DNA of 64,000 nucleotides, taken from NCBI GenBank assembly GCA_943788245.1, contig CALSPN010000003.1:1-64000 (forward strand), in the 5' to 3' direction. Position numbers and translations under genes: made by a program. Numbering within the stretch: position 1 is the stretch's first letter; each line of letters opens with the position of its first letter. The DNA is from an uncultured Verrucomicrobiae bacterium. Its GTDB lineage: Bacteria; Verrucomicrobiota; Verrucomicrobiia; Limisphaerales; AAA164-E04. The notes below the pieces were generated by a model. That model did no database searches. It was not told where the DNA came from and worked only from the letters and a program-made list of their open reading frames with translations. This document shows, in pieces, positions 27,902 to 36,459 of the stretch.

Positions 27902-30900
27902 GTGAATATGGACTTGAACATTTGCATAAGAGATTTTCCCCGTTTTTATTGGAGAGGTATTCTCATTCTTTGCATGAGCTTCAGCATCCGGGGGGATACT
28001 CCCGTTTCGGGTTCCACAGTCGATTTCAATCACGATATTCGCCCCATTTTATCGGAGCACTGTTTTCCCTGTCATGGACCTGATCGTAATCATCGCAAAG
28101 CGGGCTTGCGATTGGATCAGCCCGATGGTTTGACGGAATCAGAGGAAGGGGGTCCAATTCTTCTTCCCGGAAGTGCAGAGAAATCACCACTCATTCAGCG
28201 TGTTTTGAGTCACGATCCAGATGAGGTCATGCCACCTCCGGATGCCTTGCTTGAGCTCAATCCATCTCAAAAAGACATGTTGGTTCAGTGGGTGAACGAA
28301 GGAGCTCACTGGGACACACACTGGGCCTTTGTTCCCCCCATCGAAAGGACACTTCCTGAAGTGAACATGAGATCCTGGTTGCGGCATCCGATTGATTTTT
28401 TCGTGTTGGAGCAATTGGAATCTACGGAGCAATTTCCCTCTCGCGAAGCCGATCCTCGTACGCTTCTGCGTCGCTTGAGCTTCGATCTCACCGGGATGCC
28501 TCCAGAGCTTGATGAAGTGGACTCACTTGAAGAAAATGTTTCAGATGGCGCTTATGACGCGTGGGTCGAACGTTTGTTGGCTTCACCTCGTTTTGGCGAG
28601 CGTATGGCTCTGCCATGGATGGATGCGGCACGTTATGCTGATACCCATGGTTATCAGAATGACGGGGATCGAGAAATGTGGCGCTGGAGGGATTGGGTTG
28701 TCGAGGCTTTCAATTCCAATATGCCTTTTGACCAGTTCACCATCGAGCAACTCGCAGGCGACCTCTTAACCGAGTCAACTCTTGAGCAGAAAATTGCCAC
28801 TGGATTCAACCGCAACCATCGCTACAACTCTGAAGGCGGATCGATTCCGCGGGAGGTGCTGACAGAAAATGTTGCTGATAGAGTGGAAACAACCTCGACC
28901 ACGTGGTTGGGCTTGACCATGGGATGCGCGCGTTGTCACGACCATAAATACGATCCCATTACCACTGAAGATTACTACGGAATGTTCTCTTTTTTCCATA
29001 ATGTTCCGGAGACAGGAAGGGCGATCAGGGATGGTAATTCAGAACCCTACATAAAAGCTCCTACATGGCTCCAGCAAGAGAAACTGCAGCAACTGGAGCG
29101 CGCCGTGAGGCAGGCCGGTAATGAAGTGAACGCTCTGCAGCCCGTGATCGATGAAGCTCTGGAGGCTTGGCATCAAGGCGGGCAATGGAGAGATCAAAAG
29201 CTTTCTTTGGTTGATGAGGGTTTGATACACGCTCGATCCTTCGAAAACAGTTTGGCTGGTTGGGATGCTGTGCCATTGAAAGAGCAACCTGAACATGGAC
29301 TGTTGGAATGGACGGCAGCTATTCAGGGGACAGGGGTAATTTTGAACGGAACATGGGACGGTAATTGTGGCGATATAGGGCGTTTTACCAATATGACCCC
29401 TTACTCATTTTCCCTGTGGGTCAAGCCGGCTCGTGATCACAGTGGCGCCATCTTTTCAAGAATTCAGGATGGTGTGGATGGCAAGGGATACCAGCTTGTA
29501 TATGAAAAAGGACACTTTCGGTATCTATCCATTTCGCAAGGTTACGCTGGGCGCATAGGTGTGCGGACATTCAATTCATTTCAACCCGGGCAGTGGTATC
29601 ATCTTACTGTAACTTATGATGCAACCATGAGTGCTCGGGGCATCAAGATGTTTGTGGACGGAGAAAAAGCGGATGTCGAACTGTTGCGCAACAATGATTC
29701 CAATCCCAGCGGAATCTCCTCCAATCCTTTGCGTCTTGGCAGGAGTGCGATGGCTGATGAATTTGAGGGGGCTTTGGATGAATTGAGGATTTATGATCGT
29801 GTTCTTACTTCGGAAGAAATCTCAGCTCTTTCAGAACCATTATCTGTTCAAGATCTTTTGGTGCGTGAAAAGAATTCATGGACACCTCGGCAATTGCATG
29901 TCGTGCGAACCATGTTCAAGAGCCTGACTGAAGATCCGCGCATTCGCCCGGCCTTGTTCCAGTGGCATCAGGCTCAAAAACAATTGAGTGTCTTCAAGGA
30001 AGCGCTGCCAACGGTCATGGTCATGGAGGAAATGGAAGCGCCGCGGCCTACCCACATTCTGGTTCGCGGCCAATATGATCAACCAGGAAAGGCCGTCGAT
30101 CCGGCGGTCCCTGAATTTATCGCAAAATGGAGTCATGATTATCCAGCCAATCGGCTTGGCCTGGCACAATGGCTGGTGAGTGACTCTCACCCTCTCACAG
30201 CCAGGGTGTTTGTGAACCGCGTTTGGCAAATGCTTTTTGGCCGGGGACTCGTCAAAACAGCTGAAGATTTTGGAGTGCAAGGCGCCTCACCAACTCATCT
30301 GGAATTACTGGATTGGTTGGCCGTTGATTTCATCAAGTCTGGGTGGGATGTCAAGCGACTCGTTAAATCCATCGTCACCAGTGCGACATATCGGCAGCAA
30401 AGTGACGTCTCACCCGAAATGCTGGAATGGGATCCCGAAAATAAATGGCTGGCACGCGGACCGCAGAAAAGGCTTCCTGCACATTTTGTAAGGGATCAAC
30501 TACTGGAGTTATCAGGTTTGAAGGTTGACCTCATCGGAGGGCCTCCTGTGTTCCCCTACCAGCCCGATGATCTATGGGGTGAGGTGAGTCGGAAGACTTA
30601 TCCCGAGTCGAAAGACGCAGGGCGATATCGACGCAGTTTATACACCTATTTCAAGCGCACTGTTGCCCCTCCATTAATGCAGACATTTGATGCTGCAGAC
30701 CGGGAGTCATGTATTGTTCGGCAGCAAACCACCAACACACCGCTTCAGGCACTGGCAATGTTGAATGCACCCATACTCCTTGAAGCCGCCTGGGAGCTGG
30801 CCAAGGCAGCACGTGAATCCACGTCCCACACCCCTGAATCACAAGTGCAGTCCTTATTTGAGAATGTTTTGTTGAGAACACCCAGTGAGCGGGAGTGTAC

Positions 30901-31069
30901 GCTCTTGTCAGAGAGTTTTCTTGGCTATCAATCAATGACTGGGAAGGAACAGGAATCTATCATGATTGAGCTCGGTAAACCCCGGATAAAAGTTAGTTCT
31001 GACCTGTTCCCTGGGTTTTGCATTTCACTTACCTTGCTGGGGCTGGATGAAACATTAAATACCAGGTAG
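27902..31069 (+). CDS. Planctomycete-type cytochrome: PSCyt1-PSCyt2-LamG-PSD1 protein
   Basis: 1055-residue exported protein typical of Planctomycetes/Verrucomicrobia. After a hydrophobic N-terminus comes PSCyt1 with heme motif CFPCH (Cys54, Cys57, His58), PSCyt2/DUF1549 (about 155-370; FGERMALPWMDAARYADTHG), a coiled segment, a LamG-like domain (about 460-640; PGQWYHLTVTYDA), and PSD1/DUF1553 (about 750-1010; FVNRVWQMLFGRGLV, QQTTNTPLQALAMLNAP). Such genes usually precede a DUF1501 gene; here no DUF1501 follows and the next kilobase is gene-poor. GTG 27902 or ATG 27908 may start it. Thought to act in extracellular polysaccharide or sulfated-glycan catabolism; the biochemical role of the family is unproven. 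Confidence 0.92.
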   Translation: MNMDLNICIRDFPRFYWRGILILCMSFSIRGDTPVSGSTVDFNHDIRPILSEHCFPCHGPDRNHRKAGLRLDQPDGLTESEEGGPILLPGSAEKSPLIQRVLSHDPDEVMPPPDALLELNPSQKDMLVQWVNEGAHWDTHWAFVPPIERTLPEVNMRSWLRHPIDFFVLEQLESTEQFPSREADPRTLLRRLSFDLTGMPPELDEVDSLEENVSDGAYDAWVERLLASPRFGERMALPWMDAARYADTHGYQNDGDREMWRWRDWVVEAFNSNMPFDQFTIEQLAGDLLTESTLEQKIATGFNRNHRYNSEGGSIPREVLTENVADRVETTSTTWLGLTMGCARCHDHKYDPITTEDYYGMFSFFHNVPETGRAIRDGNSEPYIKAPTWLQQEKLQQLERAVRQAGNEVNALQPVIDEALEAWHQGGQWRDQKLSLVDEGLIHARSFENSLAGWDAVPLKEQPEHGLLEWTAAIQGTGVILNGTWDGNCGDIGRFTNMTPYSFSLWVKPARDHSGAIFSRIQDGVDGKGYQLVYEKGHFRYLSISQGYAGRIGVRTFNSFQPGQWYHLTVTYDATMSARGIKMFVDGEKADVELLRNNDSNPSGISSNPLRLGRSAMADEFEGALDELRIYDRVLTSEEISALSEPLSVQDLLVREKNSWTPRQLHVVRTMFKSLTEDPRIRPALFQWHQAQKQLSVFKEALPTVMVMEEMEAPRPTHILVRGQYDQPGKAVDPAVPEFIAKWSHDYPANRLGLAQWLVSDSHPLTARVFVNRVWQMLFGRGLVKTAEDFGVQGASPTHLELLDWLAVDFIKSGWDVKRLVKSIVTSATYRQQSDVSPEMLEWDPENKWLARGPQKRLPAHFVRDQLLELSGLKVDLIGGPPVFPYQPDDLWGEVSRKTYPESKDAGRYRRSLYTYFKRTVAPPLMQTFDAADRESCIVRQQTTNTPLQALAMLNAPILLEAAWELAKAARESTSHTPESQVQSLFENVLLRTPSERECTLLSESFLGYQSMTGKEQESIMIELGKPRIKVSSDLFPGFCISLTLLGLDETLNTR

Positions 31070-32072
31070 TGCCTTGATCGATTAATGAAGGACCCCAGCG
31101 CGTCCAACTGGATTCAATGCTTGTTGACGGCGTCGGGACGTTTACTTTCAGCCCAAGCCTTGCCTAACGCTTGAAACGAACTTTAACGGATATGTTTTCC
31201 GCGAGGGGAAAGACAAACCGTTCTTCTCTGTCAAAGTGGTCATTGGCTAGACCTAGTTTCTGGAGCTGATTTGCTAATTCGACAGAATGACATTCTGTTA
31301 TTTTTGGAGTGCTTTGATGATGATACCATCTCCGCTCTGAAAGGTTTTCAAGTGGCCGGTTTCCTGTGAAAAAGGCTCAAGAGGAGGAATCAGCAGGACG
31401 TGCTCGGCGCTACTTTTTTTTGAGTAATGGGCGCAACATCTCCCCGCGCAAAGATACTCTTTCCTTGGATGGTCTAATGATCGGCACCTTTTTGATAACC
31501 TCAAAAAGCAGTTGATCACATCATGCTCTGCAAGCATTGAAGCGTCGACTGCCATAATTTTATACGGTTGAAAGGTCGGTTTTGCCCGGGAACAAGTGAA
31601 TTTTCTATGAGTCGTGTTTCCTCATCTGGGACACCTATTTTGTCGGCAAGCAAATAAAAAGATTCGAAAAAAAAACGGGCCTCAGGGAAACACACACGGT
31701 TAACAAGTTTCCTGAGACCCGCCAAATCCTGTCTTACGACAAGGAAAATCTGTGGCATCGGCGCGACAGCCCCGCCAATTTCAAAAGTTTTTATTTATTG
31801 TTTTTATCGCGTTCCCAATCCAGAGCCATAATGAACCCAAAGTGGTCGACCGCTTTTTTCATCCGACCATGCTTACATTTCCCCACATCGTCAGGGCAAG
31901 CACGTACAGACCGCAATGCAGTCGAGTTACTCGGTGAATATATCCATATGATCCGATTTTCCTCTCCTAAGCAACTGTAAAATGAAAAATAGGCACTGAC
32001 CCTTCGATTCAAACTAGGTGCCCAATCGAGAAATAGGCAAACTACTTACATTGCCTTAGAAGGCTATTTAAG
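31070..32072. other. Gene-poor region between PSD1 cytochrome and tRNA-Gln
   Basis: About 1 kb without a recognisable gene on the plus strand. It holds one candidate broken minus-strand frame (31298-31758), and an AT-rich inverted repeat (ACAGAA-TGACA-TTCTGT near 31283-31299) followed by TATTTTT that could be a weak plus-strand terminator for the PSD1 gene. The expected DUF1501 partner gene is absent. The rest shows no family signature. Confidence 0.5.
31298..31758 (-). pseudogene. Possible hypothetical gene, broken by one base (uncertain)
   Basis: Two overlapping minus-strand frames join into one of about 153 residues if one A is added to the AAAA run near 31560 (NRIKIMAVDASMLAEHD). The N-terminal part reads MPQIFLVVRQDLAGLRKLV and the C-terminal part has a Cys pair in LCAGRCCAHYSKK. 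No family is recognised. The only support is that the join resembles the homopolymer breaks found in real genes of this window. It may be chance. Confidence 0.25.
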
Positions 32073-32105
32073 TTCACAAGTAATTGTAATACAATTACTT
32101 GTGAA
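32073..32105. repeat. 33-bp perfect palindrome (16-bp arms, single central base)
   Basis: The arm TTCACAAGTAATTGTA is followed by one A and then by its exact reverse complement. With a one-base centre it is a poor RNA hairpin without opening the middle but an ideal double-stranded site for a dimeric protein. It lies 91 bp upstream of tRNA-Gln in a gene-poor stretch. The inner AATTGTA/TACAATT resembles MarR/OhrR-type operators, but no regulator gene is adjacent. Confidence 0.9.
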
Positions 32106-32119
32106 GTATCTAGGTCGGG

Positions 32120-32142
32120 AAGGGGTTTTTTTCCCTTATTTT
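32120..32142 (+). terminator. Weak hairpin with T-tract
   Basis: A 5-bp stem AAGGG/CCCTT around an 8-base T-rich loop, followed by ATTTTT, just after the 33-bp palindrome. It could stop transcription entering from the palindrome side before tRNA-Gln. The stem is short, so the call is weak. Confidence 0.35.
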
Positions 32143-32195
32143 TGATGACAATTTTATTGCGTACTCGTTTTTCCTCAGTAAATTTACCCACGGCT

Positions 32196-32269
32196 TGTCT
32201 GGTGGTGTAAAGGTAGCACAAGGCTCTTTGGAGGCTTTGGTCAAGGTTCGAATCCTTGCCGGACAGCCA
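32196..32269 (+). tRNA. tRNA-Gln (anticodon TTG)
   Basis: Full cloverleaf of 74 bases with encoded CCA: acceptor TGTCTGG/CCGGACA, D-arm GTG/CAC, anticodon stem AGGCT/GGCTT with loop CTTTGGA (anticodon TTG), T-arm CAAGG-TTCGAAT-CCTTG, discriminator G. It reads CAA codons and possibly CAG by wobble. Solitary, followed directly by its own terminator. Confidence 0.96.
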
Positions 32270-32279
32270 TTTTATTGAT

Positions 32280-32307
32280 GGCCGGGTATCCCCCGGCCTC
32301 TTTTTTT
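32280..32307 (+). terminator. Rho-independent terminator after tRNA-Gln
   Basis: A 7-bp GC stem (GGCCGGG/CCCGGCC) with a short loop and seven T, starting 11 bases after the tRNA CCA. It separates tRNA-Gln from the EamA transporter gene and is one reason to reject start codons of that gene upstream of 32310. Confidence 0.92.
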
Positions 32308-32331
32308 AGTCTCTCAATTTCTTCGAGTTCT

Positions 32332-33255
32332 ATGATACCCGCTCTTTTGGCGACATTTTTATTTTGTCTTTCTGCGGTTTCTGCCACAAGAGCCACACGC
32401 ATTCTTGGGGGCATCTCTGCCAATTTCTGGCGACTTCTTCTGGCAACGTTGTTGTTGGGTATCTGGGCTCATTGTTTTGCTCAAGGTGTACGAGGTGAAG
32501 GGTTTGAAATGTTTTTTTGGAGTGGTGTCGTTGGTTTTGGATTAGGGGATCTGGCCCTTTATCAAGCGTTGCCCAGGTTAGGGTCTCGATTAACCTTACT
32601 ATTGGTGCATTGCGTCGCTGCGCCTTCCGCAGCATTCGCTGAATGGTTGCTGGTGGGAACGACGCTGACTCTGCCGCAAATAGCTTCGATTGCCTGTATT
32701 TTACTTGGGGTGGCTGTGGCCTTGTTGCCATTAAAAGTCGAATCAACCGCGAAACACTTCGACCTCGTCGGTGTCGCTTATGGATTGGTAGCAGCGATTG
32801 GGCAGGGGGTCGGAGCTGCGATGAGTCGATTGGCTTACGATATCAATGGACGACAGGATTTTCATATCGATGGACTGACCGCTGCTTATCAGCGAATATT
32901 GGGTGGTTTGCTGCTGGCATTGATTGCTTTGCTCGTAATGAAACGACTCAGATTCAAGCAGGCAGAATCGAATCATGAAAGTTCTTCGGAGGACAAGAAA
33001 ACACGCTCAAAAGGCCGTGCTGCATTGCCGTGGATTATTGGCACGGCCCTGGCTGGGCCCACCCTTGGGGTTGGCTGCTACCAGTGGGCTCTGGAAGCCA
33101 TTCCGAGTGGCTTGGTTTTGCCTATCGTCGCCACCACTCCCTTGATGGTCATTCCGCTTTCAGCCTGGATGGAGGGCGATAAACCCACGATGCGCTCTCT
33201 TGCTGGTGGTTTAATTGCCGTGTTGGGGGTGATATTGCTCGGTAAATTTCGTTGA
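32332..33255 (+). CDS. EamA-family (DMT superfamily) transporter
   Basis: 307-residue membrane protein with ten hydrophobic segments in two EamA repeats. Repeat 1 begins MIPALLATFLFCLSAVSATR and ends ILLGVAVALLPL; repeat 2 starts near VGVAYGLVAAIGQGVGAAMS and ends LAGGLIAVLGVILLG. A charged loop of about 30 residues (QAESNHESSSEDKKTRSKG) lies in the second half. ATG 32332 was chosen because an earlier in-frame ATG (32275) lies before the tRNA terminator. DMT exporters of this type move amino acids or other metabolites; substrate unknown. Confidence 0.88.
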   Translation: MIPALLATFLFCLSAVSATRATRILGGISANFWRLLLATLLLGIWAHCFAQGVRGEGFEMFFWSGVVGFGLGDLALYQALPRLGSRLTLLLVHCVAAPSAAFAEWLLVGTTLTLPQIASIACILLGVAVALLPLKVESTAKHFDLVGVAYGLVAAIGQGVGAAMSRLAYDINGRQDFHIDGLTAAYQRILGGLLLALIALLVMKRLRFKQAESNHESSSEDKKTRSKGRAALPWIIGTALAGPTLGVGCYQWALEAIPSGLVLPIVATTPLMVIPLSAWMEGDKPTMRSLAGGLIAVLGVILLGKFR

Positions 33256-33378
33256 GCTTTGCGCATTATGGATAAAGAAAGGTAATCAGGAACGGACTTC
33301 ACTCGATAAGGCCTTGCAAGAAATATCTTCAAGTAGACGTGTTGAATACCGGTTAGAGTCTGTTACGCTGATCTTTAT

Positions 33379-34918
33379 ATGGCATTTGGATCTTACAGGG
33401 CTTTTATTGATAAATTAGACGAGATGGGGGAATTGGTTCGAATCACTGAACCTGTCGCCACAGAATTGGAGATCACGGAAATAGCGGACCGGGAAATGAA
33501 AAAACCGGGTGGGGGCAAAGCGCTTTTATTTGAGAAGCCAACCGTCAACGGCCAAATTTCACCTTTTCCAGTGGCTGTCAACACGATGGGTTCAGATCGA
33601 CGCATGGCTTTATCCATGGGAGCAGAATCGGTTGCATCAGTTGCCAACGAACTTGCAGTCCTGATGAAAGCCAAGCCGCCCTCAGGTGTGCGAGATGCCA
33701 TCAAGCTCTTCAGTGCTGCATTGGAATTGCGGCACGTACGCCCCAAAAAAGTCCGAACAGGGCCTTGCAAAGATGTGATCCATCTGTTCGATCCGCCCAG
33801 GACCAGAAATCAGGAATGGCCGGATGCGCCTTCTATTGACAGGGAAACATCCAAGGATCCCAAAGATACTCCAACCCTTTTGAATTTACCCGTGTTGAAG
33901 TGCTGGCCTCTGGATGGTGGCAGGTTTGTCACCTTGCCATGTGTGGTCACGCGTGACCCCGATACGGGGGAAGGTAATCTTGGGATGTATCGAGTGCAGA
34001 TATATGATGACCAAACGACCGGGATGCACTGGCAGCTTCAGAAAGTCGCAGCAAGGCATGGCCGACGTTACTACGAAACAGGTGAGCGCATGCCTGTCTC
34101 TATTTTTCTCGGCGGTGATCCGGCATTTCCATTCGCTGCCACCGCTCCCTTGCCGGATGGACTTGATGAGTTTTTATTGGCAGGATACTTGCGTAAACAG
34201 TCGATCGAGATGGTTCGTTGTGAAACCAACGACCTCCAGGTGCCAGCCAGCGCCGACATCGTGATTGAGGGTTACATCGACCCGAGGGAGCCACTGCGCA
34301 GCGAAGGGCCTTTTGGGGATCACACGGGTTTCTACACATTGCCAGAGCCTTACCCCGTCTTTCATGTGACTGCAATCACCCACCGTAATGATGCTATTTA
34401 CCCGGCAACTATCGTTGGCATTCCACCGATGGAAGATTTTTACATGGGCAAGGCAAGTGTTCAGTTATTCCTGCCCATGTTTAAAATGAATTTCCCGGAA
34501 ATCGTTGACATTGCGCTTCCAGCCGAGGGGGTCTTTCACAATTTGGTATTTGTCAGTATCAAAAAAACTTATCCGATGCAGGCTTACAAAATCATGCACG
34601 GGCTCTGGGGAATGGGACAGATGATGTTTACCAAATACATAGTGGTCGTCGATGACGATGTCGATGTGCATGACACCAGCCAAGTTCTGTTCAGGCTTTG
34701 CTCCAACACCGAACCTCGCAGAGACGCTGTATTCACACGTGGACCTGCTGATGTGTTGGATCACGCAACGGATGCGGTCGGGCGTTGGGTCCAAGCTTGG
34801 TTTTGATGCTACGCGTAAACTAAGAGGAGAGGGGTTTACACGCGACTGGCCCCCACTGATCAAGATGGATGCCAAGGTGCGTGCAAAGGTGGACCAGTTA
34901 CTGCAAGGTAAACTGTGA
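33379..34918 (+). CDS. UbiD-family decarboxylase (one frame break)
   Basis: About 512 residues after correction; prenylated-FMN-dependent (de)carboxylase. Conserved segments include NTMGSDRRMALSMG, GNLGMYRVQIYDDQTTGMHW, FLGGDPA, SEGPFGDHTGFYT with the catalytic-region Glu, PPMEDFYMGKA and near the C-terminus VGSKLGFDATRK. The frame breaks at about 34784-34788: frame 1 gives DHATDAVG and frame 2 resumes VGSKLGFDATRK; removing one base of GGGCG restores the family sequence. No ubiX-like prenyltransferase or menaquinone/futalosine gene is nearby, so whether it serves quinone synthesis or another aromatic acid is open. Confidence 0.92.
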
Positions 34919-35057
34919 TTGAGAAAAGCCCCTATTTCAGAAAGACGTGATTCAGCTTTTTCTGACTCGACTCGCGTTCTTGAGGCTATTTACCTCGATT
35001 CTTCTGCAGGTCGCTAAAACGGGTTTTGCCCAGTTTCTGCCAGATAACGCTCAAAAG

Positions 35058-36308
35058 TCATTCATCAAAGGACCATCGAATGAGCTGGTTTCGCTCTTTG
35101 ACGAGTAAACTGTCTGCCCAGAGAACTGGAGGAGCCCACGTGGGGCCTGATGCCACATCATATGACCTGATTTTTTGGAATTCTTCGGAGCTCGCTTCAA
35201 TTACCCAGAATCTGCCGTCGTTGATCAGAACTCCAATGTGGTTTTCCATGGCCAGAAGGCATGCGTTCTCTCCTGTTCTTGAAGGTCCCTGCCATAAAAT
35301 GTCACCCGAAGTGGTGTCCATACAAAAAAGTTGACCAAGGCCAAAGTGAGAAAAACCGAACAGGTGGTTTCCATGCACGATGGCTGTGCTCATGTCCAGT
35401 GCGACTCGTTTCTGGTGCCATCCTTCTTCCACCCTCCAGGTGCTTCCCTCCAATGTGGGCAGCACTTGTCTTATACCGCGATTTTCACCTCCTACCAAAA
35501 TAGCTCCATTATGAAAGGTGGGGGTAGGCATGTTTTGATTAGATCCGATGTGAGGAAGAGGGAATCTCCAATGCATTTGTCCGGATGTCATATCGACTCC
35601 AATGAGCGCATTGTGGTTCCATTCAATGAGCTGATCTGTATCCTTAATTCTAGCTGTGATAGGCGACGAATAACAGGCGCCATCATCGCCTAAACGCCAT
35701 ATTGGTTCCCCGGATTCAACGTTGAAGGCCAAAAGCATTCCTTCATCGTCGTTGCCAAATCGAACCATGATTTTTTCTCCATGAACTATTGGTGACATGC
35801 TTGCACCCCAGTAGGGAGTTGTCTTCTCAAAACGTTGGCTTTCATCATGTCGCCACAGCAGTTCTCCGGAATCCATGTCCCAGGCGGAAAGTTCTCCGGT
35901 GATGCTGAAGGTGAACAAACGGCCATCAGCCAGGCTGGGACACGATTTGGGGCCTCTTCCATGACCTTCGCCACCGTTGCCCATTTTGAAATTTACCAAG
36001 TGCTCGTTTTTCCAGATTTCTTTTCCAGTTGCAAAATCGATTTTCCTGACAACCTCATGGCCGTTCTGTCTGGAGTGTTGGTAGATTTGACCATCGTGGA
36101 CCAGGGGAGAGCCATATCCGTCTCCTACTTGAATACTCCAGACTTTTTGGAGTTTGTCTGGCCAGATTACCGGTTCCTTGAAGTGATTAACTCTGCCGTT
36201 ACGTCCAGGGCCCAGAAGGCCTGGCCAGTTTAATGTGGCACCCATGAGAGGCATGGACAGTATGCTGCCAGCCAGGGTGGCGATCAGGTAGCTCTTGAAA
36301 AAATACAT
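35058..36308 (-). CDS. PQQ-binding-like beta-propeller protein (exported)
   Basis: 416-residue exported propeller with signal peptide MYFFKSYLIATLAGSILSMP and the typical start NWPGLLGPGRNG. Blade motifs include GKEIWKNEHL, GELLWRHDES, GEPIWRLGDDG, GQMHWRFPLP and GDILWQGPS. Like the protein at 14203-15570, it lacks obvious quinoprotein catalytic residues. Convergent to ubiD; transcribed away from the symporter region with a 151-bp gap. Function unknown; such proteins are abundant in verrucomicrobial secretomes. Confidence 0.88.
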   Translation of the reverse strand: MYFFKSYLIATLAGSILSMPLMGATLNWPGLLGPGRNGRVNHFKEPVIWPDKLQKVWSIQVGDGYGSPLVHDGQIYQHSRQNGHEVVRKIDFATGKEIWKNEHLVNFKMGNGGEGHGRGPKSCPSLADGRLFTFSITGELSAWDMDSGELLWRHDESQRFEKTTPYWGASMSPIVHGEKIMVRFGNDDEGMLLAFNVESGEPIWRLGDDGACYSSPITARIKDTDQLIEWNHNALIGVDMTSGQMHWRFPLPHIGSNQNMPTPTFHNGAILVGGENRGIRQVLPTLEGSTWRVEEGWHQKRVALDMSTAIVHGNHLFGFSHFGLGQLFCMDTTSGDILWQGPSRTGENACLLAMENHIGVLINDGRFWVIEASSEEFQKIRSYDVASGPTWAPPVLWADSLLVKERNQLIRWSFDE

Positions 36309-36459
36309 TGGTATCGAGTGTCAGGTTTGGAGCGCCTTTGAAATGAGGAGGCATTTTCATGCCGCAATAGCGTGTTGATGGTGTTTTCCTGTTGTTTCTG
36401 CGCTCAAGATTGGGTGGTCATCAGTGACCTTCTTTCGTTTGTCTCAGCATGTTTTGTTT

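Noticed and set aside
32241..32423. Minus-strand frame ending in VRQGFEP over tRNA-Gln
   Set aside because: It is antisense to tRNA-Gln and its terminator; spurious.
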